Part shown: positions 1-7,364 of the stretch, piece by piece
Numbering within the stretch: position 1 is the stretch's first letter
Layout of the letters: the number at the start of each line of letters is the position of its first letter
Assembly (NCBI GenBank): GCA_035712145.1
Contig: DASTBI010000031.1
Location: 1-44,402, forward strand
Length of the DNA stretch: 44,402 nucleotides
Origin: Candidatus Eisenbacteria bacterium
Lineage (GTDB): Bacteria; Eisenbacteria; RBG-16-71-46
Direction: 5' to 3'
The notes under the pieces: model-generated
Told to the model about the DNA's origin: nothing
The model's database searches: none
What the model saw: the letters and a program-made list of their open reading frames with translations, nothing else
Position numbers and translations under genes: made by a program

Positions 1-51
1 CACGGCGACCGATCACACCAACTTCTCGCGCCTCGCGCAACCCCAGCCGGA

Positions 52-492
52 TCAGCGTTCCGGCCGTTCCCCGGCGCGTGTCTGCATCTCGGCAAAGCGA
101 TCGGCAAAGCCCGCCGTGGCTTGTTGGACGTCGGCGGGGAAGTCGGACATCTCCATCACCTGGCGAACCTCGATGACCTCGTTTTCGGAGGCCGGGCACC
201 TCGAGGCCCACTCGAGCGCCTCCTCCTTGGACTTCACCTGGATCATCCAGTAGCCGCCCAGGACTTCCTTGGTCTCGATGAAGGGACCGTCGGTCACCTT
301 GGGCTTTCCGCCCGCGAACGAGATCCGAGCGCCCATCGAGACGGGGTGCAGACCGTCGAGCGCGAGCAGCACGCCGGCTTTCTGCAGGGATTCGTTGTAC
401 TTCATCATCGCGGCCACGCCCTTGGCGTCGGGCATGGTTCCTGGCGCCGCCTTCTCGTAACCCTTCGGGATCATCAGCATCATGAAACGCAT
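52..492 (-). CDS. YciI-family (DGPF domain) protein
   Basis: A 146-residue cytoplasmic protein of the YciI/YCII-related superfamily. The family signature is visible as KVTDGPFIETKEVLGGYW at about residues 65-82, with the ferredoxin-like alpha/beta fold expected from the pattern before and after it. The exact biochemical role of this family is unknown. YCII proteins of this size often sit in short operons ending in an ECF sigma factor of the SigJ/ECF41-like type, which would lie just left of this window (inference). The gene has a GAGGAG-type ribosome site upstream of ATG and follows its paralogue (528-950) by 35 nt on the same strand, so the two are probably co-transcribed. Confidence 0.85.
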   Translation of the reverse strand: MRFMMLMIPKGYEKAAPGTMPDAKGVAAMMKYNESLQKAGVLLALDGLHPVSMGARISFAGGKPKVTDGPFIETKEVLGGYWMIQVKSKEEALEWASRCPASENEVIEVRQVMEMSDFPADVQQATAGFADRFAEMQTRAGERPER

Positions 493-527
493 CGTGGTCT
501 CCTCGGCGGTCTCGGCCGCCCGGTGGT

Positions 528-950
528 TCAGCGCCTCGCGTCGATCTCGGCCTTTGCGCGCTGCCGCTCTCCCTGGGCGCGAAGCTCGGGCGTCAAGGCT
601 TCACCGAAGTCCTCGGCTTCGAAGATCTGACGAATCTCGACCTCCGTTTGGTCGAACGGTGCTCGCTTCAGCCAATCGATGGCCTCCTCCCTCGACTTCA
701 CCTTCCAGATCCAGAATCCCGCCACCAGCTCCTTGGTCTCGGCGAACGGCCCATCGATGACGGTCTTCCGGCCACCCTCGAAGCGCACCCGGGCGCCCTT
801 GGAGCTGGGAGCGAGCCCTTCCGCCGCCAGCAGGACCCCGGCCTTGGAGAGTTGCTCGTTGAACGCGCTCATTTCCCTCAACAATGCCTGGTCCGGAAGC
901 ACGCCGGCCTCCGACTCCTGGCTTGCCTTGACCAGCACCATGTAGCGCAT
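528..950 (-). CDS. YciI-family (DGPF domain) protein, paralogue
   Basis: A 140-residue YciI-family protein and the first gene of a two-gene minus-strand unit. It carries the same core motif as its neighbour (DGPFAETKELVAGFWIW, about residues 67-83) and starts MRYMVLVKA, the typical first strand of the fold. A strong AAGGAGG ribosome site precedes ATG at 950. The two copies are clearly homologous but diverged at both ends, so the duplication is old. No catalytic assignment is possible from sequence. Annotation as a family member is secure, function is not. Confidence 0.85.
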   Translation of the reverse strand: MRYMVLVKASQESEAGVLPDQALLREMSAFNEQLSKAGVLLAAEGLAPSSKGARVRFEGGRKTVIDGPFAETKELVAGFWIWKVKSREEAIDWLKRAPFDQTEVEIRQIFEAEDFGEALTPELRAQGERQRAKAEIDARR

Positions 951-1240
951 GACTTCCTCCTTGTGGTCGCTTTCGGCCCTTCAGCCGCCTTCTACTTCCA
1001 CGACGAACGAGGCGAAAGGAAATCGACAGGCCAATACTTCAAGAGTTTGTCCAGAGCAGGGACTCGGCGGTTTCGAGCGGGACGCGTCCGTCCTGAGACC
1101 GTACACCGTGCTAATCTGGCCGGCCTCGATCTCACCACGACGCTCCGCCAATCAGGGTCATCGCCATCGGACCTCTTCGCCACCTCCTGCCGTATCTGCG
1201 GCGCCACAAGACCGCCCTGATCCTGGGCGGGATCTCGGTC

Positions 1241-2908
1241 GTGCTCACCACGCTCTTCCAGGTGTGGTCGCCGTGGCTGGTCCGGCAGGCCGTGGATCAC
1301 ATCCAGGCCGGGGTCACCCGCGAGGGGCTGCTGCGGGACGCCGGTCTGATCCTGCTCGCGGTCCTGCTCCAGGGACTCTTCCTCTATACCATGCGCATGA
1401 CGCTGATCCGCACCTCGAGACGGATGGAGTACGAGCTGCGGAACGATCTCTTCGACCATCTCGTTCGCCTGCCGGCCAGCGCCTATCGCGCTCGCAAGGT
1501 TGGCGATCTCATGTCCCGCGCCACCAACGATCTCGACGGCGTGCGCGACCTCCTCGGTCCGGGCATCATGTACTTCTCGAGCACGGCCGCGACGTTCGTG
1601 ATGACCGTGTTCCTGATGATCCGCATCGATCTCTCGCTCACGCTGCTGGCGCTGATCCCGCTGCCGGTGCTGTCCTTGCTCATGGCGCGGCTCAGCGCTC
1701 GTCTCTACCACCACTACGAGGCCATCCAGGCGGCTTTCGCCGCGGTGACCGCCAAGGCGCAGGAGACGCTGGCCGGCATTCGCGTGGTCAAGGCCCATGT
1801 CGAGGAAGGAGGGGAGCTCGAGGCGTTCCGTGCGCTGCACGACGACTACACGGAAAAGAATCGCGCCATGATCCGCATCATGTCCGCCATGTGGCCGGCG
1901 CTGTCGCTCCTCGGCGGCATCGCCGCGGCCATCCTGCTGTGGGCGGGAGGAACCGCGGTCATCGGGGGCCGGATCACGCTCGGAGAGTTCGTGGCCTTCC
2001 AGATCTACCTCGGCATGCTGATCTGGCCGATGGTGGCGCTGGGCTGGGTGACCAACCTGTTCCAGCGCGGGGCCGCTTCGATGGGCCGCATTCGCGCGAT
2101 CATGGACCTGCCCACCGAGGTCGACGTGCGACCCGAAGAGCAGGCGCCGACCACGGAGACGACGCTCGTCCTCGCGGGCGTCGGATTCCGCTATCCCGGC
2201 ACCGAGCGCATGGTGCTCCAGGGAGTCGACCTCACGCTGCGGCCGGGCGAATCGGTGGCGATCGTCGGACGGACCGGTTCAGGCAAGACCACGCTCCTCA
2301 ACCTGATCGCCCGGCTCTACGATCCCACCGAGGGCGGGATCTCGCTGGGCGGGGTTCCGGCGGAGCAGTGGCCGCGCGGCGCGTTCCGCAGGCGGCTCGG
2401 CATCGTGCCCCAGGAAACCTTCCTCTTCTCCGACACCATCCGCGCCAACATCGCCTTCGGAAGAGCGCCGGGCGAGGAGCCCGGCGATCCGGTCTCGGTC
2501 GCGCACCGCGCGGGACTCGAGCCCGATCTCGCGTCCTTCCCGCAGGGGTTGGAGACCATGCTGGGCGAGCGCGGCATCACGCTTTCCGGAGGACAGAAGC
2601 AGCGTGTCGCCCTGGCGCGGGCGCTGGCGCTCCAGCGGCCGGTGCTGCTCCTCGACGATGCCTTTGCGAGCGTGGACCCGGGCACCGAGGAGCGCATTCT
2701 CGAGACCCTGTTCACGCTGCGTCCCAAGCCGGCCATCCTGCTGGCCACGCACCGCCGCTCGGCGCTGTTGCGGGTGGACCGCGTCATCGTGCTCGACGAA
2801 GGACGCATCGTCGCCAGCGGGACCCACCACGAGATGATCGCGCGTGGCGGACTCTACGCGGATCTCTACCATCGGGAAGAGATGGTAGAAGAGCTGGAGG
2901 CGCTGTGA
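1241..2908 (+). CDS. ABC exporter half-transporter (degenerate catalytic site partner)
   Basis: Type IV (exporter-fold) ABC half-transporter, 555 residues from the first conventional start, GTG 1241. Membrane region about 1-290, nucleotide-binding domain about 305-545: Walker A GRTGSGKT (343-350), signature LSGGQ (448-452), Walker B LLLDD (469-473). The residue after the Walker B aspartate is Asp instead of catalytic Glu. Together with the next gene, whose signature is LSMGE, this matches heterodimeric exporters of the TM287/288 or BmrCD type with one degenerate ATP site. The frame is open back to 1115 and encodes a normal first membrane helix there (R-H-L-L-P-Y-L-R-R-H-K-T-A-L-I-L-G-G), but it has no ATG, GTG or TTG, so the true start is unresolved. 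Substrate unknown; drug or lipid export is likely. Confidence 0.9.
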   Translation: MLTTLFQVWSPWLVRQAVDHIQAGVTREGLLRDAGLILLAVLLQGLFLYTMRMTLIRTSRRMEYELRNDLFDHLVRLPASAYRARKVGDLMSRATNDLDGVRDLLGPGIMYFSSTAATFVMTVFLMIRIDLSLTLLALIPLPVLSLLMARLSARLYHHYEAIQAAFAAVTAKAQETLAGIRVVKAHVEEGGELEAFRALHDDYTEKNRAMIRIMSAMWPALSLLGGIAAAILLWAGGTAVIGGRITLGEFVAFQIYLGMLIWPMVALGWVTNLFQRGAASMGRIRAIMDLPTEVDVRPEEQAPTTETTLVLAGVGFRYPGTERMVLQGVDLTLRPGESVAIVGRTGSGKTTLLNLIARLYDPTEGGISLGGVPAEQWPRGAFRRRLGIVPQETFLFSDTIRANIAFGRAPGEEPGDPVSVAHRAGLEPDLASFPQGLETMLGERGITLSGGQKQRVALARALALQRPVLLLDDAFASVDPGTEERILETLFTLRPKPAILLATHRRSALLRVDRVIVLDEGRIVASGTHHEMIARGGLYADLYHREEMVEELEAL

Positions 2909-2933
2909 CCCGAGCATCGGGAGAGCGAGGCTG

Positions 2934-4811
2934 ATGGCCGGCCCATTCGATTCCGCGGCCGACGAAGTCGACTCACGCGGCGCGATCTACGACCGGCGTC
3001 TGGCGGGCCGTCTGCTGAGCTTCCTGGCGCCCTACCGCAAGGAAGTGGTGCTGTCGGTGTTCCTGCTCGCGGCCATCTCGCTGCTCGAGATTGCCGGTCC
3101 CTACCTGACCAAGATCGCGATCGACACGTACGTGAAGCCGGCGTCCGGGCGCGGAGCGCTGCCGGCTTCGGCGGGGCAGGGTCTCCTGGTGATCGCCACC
3201 GCCTACATCGCCGTTCTGGCCGTGGCCTTCGCCCTTCGCTACGTGCAGAGCTACATGATGTCGATGGTCGGCCAGCGCGCCATGCGCGATCTGCGGCTCG
3301 CGATCTTTCGCCATCTCGGCACCCTGACGCCGTCGTACTACGACGCTCGGCCGGTGGGGCAGATCCTCACCCGGGTGACCCAGGACGTCTCGGTGCTCAA
3401 CGAGCTGTTCGCTCAGGGGGTGGTCGCGGTGCTCGGCGATCTCTTCATCCTCTTCGGGATCATCGGCGCCATGCTGTGGCTCGACTGGAAGCTCGCGCTG
3501 GTCACGCTCACCACGGTGCCGCTGCTGATCATCGCCACCGCCATCTTTCGCGCCAAGGTGCGGGTCTCGTATCGGCGGGTGCGGAGCCGGCTGGCGCGGC
3601 TCAACGGCTTCCTCCAGGAGCACCTGCAAGGCCTGGACATTCTCAAGCTCTTCAACGCGGAAGAGAAGGAGACCCGGCGCTTCGACGAGACCAATCAAGC
3701 GCACTATCAGGCGCACGTGCAGAACATCTTCTACTACGCCGTGTTCTTCCCGGCGGTGGAGATCATCGGCGCGCTGGCGATCGCCTTGATCCTCTGGTAC
3801 GGCGGCGGCGGAATCCTGCAGGGCGCGGTGACCTTCGGCGTGGTGGTGGCATTCATCCAGTACGCCGAGCGCTTCTATCAGCCGGTGCGTGACCTGAGCG
3901 AGAAATACAACATGATCCAGTCGGCCATGGTCGCTTCGGAACGCATCTTCGAGCTGCTCGACACGAAGCCGGCCGTTCCCGATCCGCAAGAGCCGCGTGC
4001 GATCGGCCGGCTGCGCGGCGAGGTGGAGTTCGACCATGTCCGCTTCGCCTACGTGGACGAGGAGTGGGTGCTGCGCGATCTCTCGTTCAAGGTGGCGCCG
4101 GGCGAGAAGGTCGCGATCGTCGGCGCCACCGGCGCCGGCAAGACGACCATCGCCAACCTGCTGTGCCGCTTCTACGAATTCCAGGGTGGAGCCATCCGCG
4201 TCGACGGGATCGACCTTCGCGCCATCGAGCCCCGCGCCTTGCGCCGGCAGATCGGTCTCGTGCTCCAGGACGTGTTCCTGTTCTCGGGGACGGTGCGGGA
4301 GAACGTCGCCTTCGGCGATCGAGCACGCGCCGGCGAGGAGGTCGACCGCGCGCTGGCCGAGGTCGGAGGCCAGCGTCTCGCGGCCCGTCTGCCGCGTGGT
4401 CTCGACGAGGAGGTGGGAGAGCGCGGCGCCTGGCTGTCGATGGGCGAGAGGCAGATCCTCGCGTTCGCCCGGGCGCTCCACTACGACCCGAGCATCCTGA
4501 TCCTCGACGAGGCGACGTCGAGCGTCGACGTGGAGACCGAGCGCGAGATCCAGGCCGCGCTGCACCGGTTGCTGCAGAGCCGGACGTCGCTGGTCATCGC
4601 GCATCGCCTGAGCACGATTCTCGACGCCGATCGAATCCTGGTCATGCACAAGGGCGAGCTCCGGGAGCAGGGAACCCACGCGGAGCTTCTGGCTCGGCGG
4701 GGGATCTACGCTCGGCTCTACGAGCTCCAGTACAGCCGTCAGCGGGTTCCCGAGCCTGCGTTCCAGGATCTGCCTGTCACCAGCGGAAGCCCCGGGGACG
4801 GAGCGTCGTAG
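2934..4811 (+). CDS. ABC exporter half-transporter (catalytic partner)
   Basis: A 625-residue ABC half-transporter, the second half of the heterodimer, starting 25 nt after its partner's stop with GAGAGCGAGG as a probable ribosome site. Six-helix exporter membrane domain about 20-340, nucleotide-binding domain about 360-600. Walker A GATGAGKT (397-404) and Walker B ILILDE (521-526, Glu526 intact) are canonical, whereas the signature is LSMGE (501-505) rather than LSGGQ. In the dimer this variant signature would face the partner's Asp-substituted Walker B, putting both defects in one composite site and leaving the other site fully catalytic. That arrangement is known for TM287/288-type exporters; its application here is inference from motifs. 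Confidence 0.93.
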   Translation: MAGPFDSAADEVDSRGAIYDRRLAGRLLSFLAPYRKEVVLSVFLLAAISLLEIAGPYLTKIAIDTYVKPASGRGALPASAGQGLLVIATAYIAVLAVAFALRYVQSYMMSMVGQRAMRDLRLAIFRHLGTLTPSYYDARPVGQILTRVTQDVSVLNELFAQGVVAVLGDLFILFGIIGAMLWLDWKLALVTLTTVPLLIIATAIFRAKVRVSYRRVRSRLARLNGFLQEHLQGLDILKLFNAEEKETRRFDETNQAHYQAHVQNIFYYAVFFPAVEIIGALAIALILWYGGGGILQGAVTFGVVVAFIQYAERFYQPVRDLSEKYNMIQSAMVASERIFELLDTKPAVPDPQEPRAIGRLRGEVEFDHVRFAYVDEEWVLRDLSFKVAPGEKVAIVGATGAGKTTIANLLCRFYEFQGGAIRVDGIDLRAIEPRALRRQIGLVLQDVFLFSGTVRENVAFGDRARAGEEVDRALAEVGGQRLAARLPRGLDEEVGERGAWLSMGERQILAFARALHYDPSILILDEATSSVDVETEREIQAALHRLLQSRTSLVIAHRLSTILDADRILVMHKGELREQGTHAELLARRGIYARLYELQYSRQRVPEPAFQDLPVTSGSPGDGAS

Positions 4812-5014
4812 GAACAAAGAGCGAATCGAGCCTCAGAGCGCGTTCTTACGAGCCGGTGATTTTTGCGCTTCCATTTCTACACGCGGCGCCGATCGCGTTC
4901 TTCCATGACGCGGATTCTCAAGCCACATGCCACCCTTCTCCGTGGTACGTCCGATGCTTGGCCCTCATGGACAGGTCGCACAACCGGACTGATCAACACG
5001 ATGAAGGGACCATC

Positions 5015-5236
5015 ATGTCGAACCGAGATCGAGAAGTGAATCGCGGGCGTGAGGACGACCGCCAGAACGACAACTGGGAGAACGAGGACGATCGTGGCTC
5101 ACGTCAGGCGCCTGGACACGGCGGCTCGCAGGGTCGTCAGGGACAGCAGGGGGGCCAGGGCGGCCAGGGCCAGGGCCAGGGCCAGGGCGGCCAGGGGCGT
5201 CAGGGCGGCGGCGGGCAGCCCCGCAAGAAGAAGTAG
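5015..5236 (+). CDS. Small disordered Gly/Gln-rich hydrophilic protein
   Basis: A 73-residue protein starting at ATG 5015 with GAAGGGA just upstream. The N-terminal half is highly charged (MSNRDREVNRGREDDRQND). Residues about 34-68 are a low-complexity GGQ/GQ repeat encoded by tandem GGCCAG-type units (about 5153-5200), and it ends in PRKKK. It has no hydrophobic core, cysteine or membrane segment, so it is probably intrinsically disordered. It lies 75 nt before a stress-type short-chain dehydrogenase, and a hairpin separates the two. By composition it resembles small stress-induced hydrophilic proteins such as KGG/GsiB types, but homology is not demonstrated. Coding status is supported by the start, the ribosome site and charged-residue codon choice. 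Confidence 0.65.
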   Translation: MSNRDREVNRGREDDRQNDNWENEDDRGSRQAPGHGGSQGRQGQQGGQGGQGQGQGQGGQGRQGGGGQPRKKK

Positions 5237-5253
5237 TCCGCTCGATTTTCGAG

Positions 5254-5287
5254 CGTGGAAAGGGGCACGCGTACGCCCCTTTCCACG
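5254..5287 (+). terminator. Perfect 13-bp hairpin after the small Gly/Gln gene
   Basis: CGTGGAAAGGGGC (5254-5266) pairs perfectly with GCCCCTTTCCACG (5275-5287) around an 8-nt loop. It starts 18 nt after the stop of the 73-residue gene. No T-run follows, so it may be a rho-independent terminator of weak type, an mRNA-stabilising hairpin, or a processing site before the dehydrogenase gene at 5312. Confidence 0.55.
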
Positions 5288-5311
5288 TGTTGCCGGGACC
5301 GAGATCCACTC

Positions 5312-6184
5312 ATGCCGCAAAAACGATCGCCCAAGCGCCCGCTGCGTCCAGCTCAGCACCAGAACCGCCAGCCGGGCCGCGAGTCCCAGATGCGACCCAG
5401 GCCGCAGGTGGATGATCCCGAGCGGCGAGGCGCTGGGAAGCTGGAGCACAAAGTCGCGCTGATCACCGGCGGGGACAGCGGAATCGGGCGCGCGGTCGCC
5501 GTGGCGTTCGCCAAGGAAGGCGCGGATGTCGCGATCGTGTACCTCGACGAGCACGAAGACGCGCGCGAGACATTGCGCCTGGTCGAGGAGCAAGGGCGCC
5601 GCGCTCTGGCCATCAGTGGCGACGTCGGTGATGAACGCTTCTGCCGCGCGGCGGTGACGGCCACCGTGCGGAAGCTCCGCCGGCTGGACATCCTGGTCAA
5701 CAACGCGGCTGAGCAGCACGTCTGTCCGAGCATCGAGGACATCACCGCCGAGCAGCTCGAGCGGACCTTCCGCACCAACGTCTTTTCCCTCTTCTTCATG
5801 ACCAAGGCGGCGCTGCCCCATCTCGGCGAGGGCAGCGCGATCGTCAACACCACGTCGGTCACGGCTTATCGCGGCAGCGCCAAGCTGCTCGACTATGCGT
5901 CGACAAAGGGAGCGATCACGGCATTCACCCGCTCGCTCTCGCAAGCGCTGAACGAACGCAAGATTCGCGTCAATGGCGTCGCGCCAGGACCGATCTGGAC
6001 GCCGCTCATTCCGTCGACGTTTCCGCGCAAGGACGTGAAGACCTTCGGGTCGGACACCCCGATGGGACGAGCCGGCGAGCCCGCCGAGGTCGCCCCGAGC
6101 TTCGTGTTCCTCGCCAGTGACGATGGCGCCTACATGACCGGACAGGTGCTGCACCCGAACGGCGGCGAGATCATCAACGGCTGA
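5312..6184 (+). CDS. SDR family oxidoreductase, YghA/Gsp39-like
   Basis: A 290-residue classical short-chain dehydrogenase/reductase. The cofactor loop TGGDSGIG is at 52-59, NNAAEQHV in the middle, and the catalytic YASTK motif has Tyr195 and Lys199. The roughly 45-residue basic/proline-rich N-terminal extension (LRPAQHQNRQPG, then MRPRPQVDDP) is typical of the YghA/general-stress-protein-39 subgroup, which act on aldehydes or alcohols. The exact substrate is unknown. The frame is open further 5', but ATG 5312 is preferred because an earlier GTG (5255) falls inside the hairpin stem. It probably forms a stress-related pair with the small upstream gene (inference from position). Confidence 0.9.
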   Translation: MPQKRSPKRPLRPAQHQNRQPGRESQMRPRPQVDDPERRGAGKLEHKVALITGGDSGIGRAVAVAFAKEGADVAIVYLDEHEDARETLRLVEEQGRRALAISGDVGDERFCRAAVTATVRKLRRLDILVNNAAEQHVCPSIEDITAEQLERTFRTNVFSLFFMTKAALPHLGEGSAIVNTTSVTAYRGSAKLLDYASTKGAITAFTRSLSQALNERKIRVNGVAPGPIWTPLIPSTFPRKDVKTFGSDTPMGRAGEPAEVAPSFVFLASDDGAYMTGQVLHPNGGEIING

Positions 6185-6263
6185 CACTGGAGGTCTTCCG
6201 AAGCGTTTCGGGCGGTCTTTCGATCAGGCCACCACTCATTCCGCCATGAGGTAGATTCGGCCG

Positions 6264-7250
6264 ATGCGGCGGACTCCGGTCACCCGGCATGGGTCGCTTG
6301 CGGCCCGTCTGCTCGCGTCGGCGTGCTGGATCGGATCGCTCCTTCTCGGTGCCATCGGCCTCGGCTGTTCCCCGGAGCGGCCGGGTGGCTCCAGCGAGCC
6401 GGCTGCGAAGCTGGCGGGCCAATGGCGTGGGCGGCTCACCGTGAACGCAGAGGGCGACACCACGGACCTGATCGTCGATCTCGACCGCGTGGCGGGACGC
6501 TGGACCGGACAGTTCGATCTACCGAGCTTCGAAGTGACGGACTACCCCGTCGAAGTCACCCTCGCGGGACGAGAGGTGACTCTTCGGCTGTCTGCCGCGG
6601 AGATCGAGTTCACCGGCGAGCTTTCGGAAGTCCTCGCCGGTGTCGCGAACACACGCGGCCATCCGGACTCCATCGTGCTTCGTCGCGTCGGAACGGCCGA
6701 GCTGTCCGAGGAGTTCCTGCGTCTCGAAGCCCTGGCCGAGGACTCGACACGGGTCGAGCACCTCTCGACCGCGGGCACCGAGCTGCGCAGGCAGTTCAAC
6801 GAAGACCGGGCGCACCCCCGGCTCCTGATGCTGCTCTCGCCGACCTGACCAGGGTGCCAGCGCGGCGCCCGGCGGGTGCACGAGGCCGTGTTCCAAAGCA
6901 TTTCGAATGACGAGTTGAAGGGCTATGCGGTGTGGGAACCGATCCTGCGAACGGACAACCTGCGTGGCGCCCGCAAGGCCACCACGATCCTTCCCGACGC
7001 ACGGGTCCGTCACTATTGGGTCGAGGGACAGCAGGTCGCCGAAGCCTTCAGGCCCGCGCTCGGACTGAAGGACGAGCTTGCGTGGGACGTCTACCTCGTT
7101 TATCCGGCGGGCGTGGAGTGGAACGCGAATCATCCGCCGAAACCTTCCTACTACATGCATCAGCTCCACGAGCTGCCGAGCGCGCGATACCTGGATCCGA
7201 CGAAGCTGGCTGCCCAGATCCGCGAGGCCATCTCGACAGCAGCCAGGTAG
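6264..7250 (+). CDS. Putative selenoprotein: lipoprotein with UxxC thioredoxin-fold domain (TGA = Sec195)
   Basis: A single reading frame of 328 residues interrupted only by TGA at 6846-6848. The N-terminus is a lipoprotein signal peptide (hydrophobic 15-34, lipobox IGLGC, Cys35). Residues about 45-125 form a beta-rich lipocalin-like region. The C-terminal part is thioredoxin-like: strand PRLLMLLSPT, then U195-P-G-C198 at the redox site, helix, strand GYAVWEPIL, and later LAWDVYLVYP. Stopping at TGA would cut the fold exactly at its active site, and the downstream 134 codons have no convincing start of their own. Reading TGA as selenocysteine is inference, but the UxxC position is the classic one. 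A GC-rich stem-loop follows immediately. A leaderless start is likely (TAGATT six nt before ATG). The product would be an outer-envelope thiol/selenol oxidoreductase. Confidence 0.8.
6846..6888 (+). promoter_or_regulatory. selC-dependent SECIS candidate: Candidate Sec UGA codon with bacterial SECIS-like stem-loop
   Basis: TGA 6846-6848 is followed by strongly self-complementary sequence. One fold pairs 6854-6858 with 6876-6881 (T6877 bulged) and 6860-6865 with 6869-6873 (G6862 bulged), giving an apical CGC loop at 6866-6868, 17 nt after the UGA and containing a G, as expected of bacterial SECIS elements. A competing 7-bp stem pairs 6852-6858 with 6864-6870. No folding program was run. Confidence 0.5.
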
Positions 7251-7364
7251 CCTGGCGTCCGGTCGTTACTGGTGCTGTCAAAGCGCGTCCTTCCGGGGGT
7301 AGGCATTCCCGCGGCCCGTGCCGATAAACAGGGGGAGTTTGCGCAGTATCCGGGAGGCGTCGGT

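Noticed and set aside
949-2934. 661-codon open frame over the first ABC gene
   Set aside because: Arg/Gly/His-rich translation without family motifs; it is the off-frame shadow of the exporter gene in GC-rich DNA.
2973-4817. 614-codon antisense frame
   Set aside because: Antisense shadow of the second ABC gene with no recognisable domain.
6876-7250. Separate downstream gene starting at GTG 6876
   Set aside because: It would start inside the thioredoxin helix, lacks a ribosome site, and is in frame with the upstream half across TGA.
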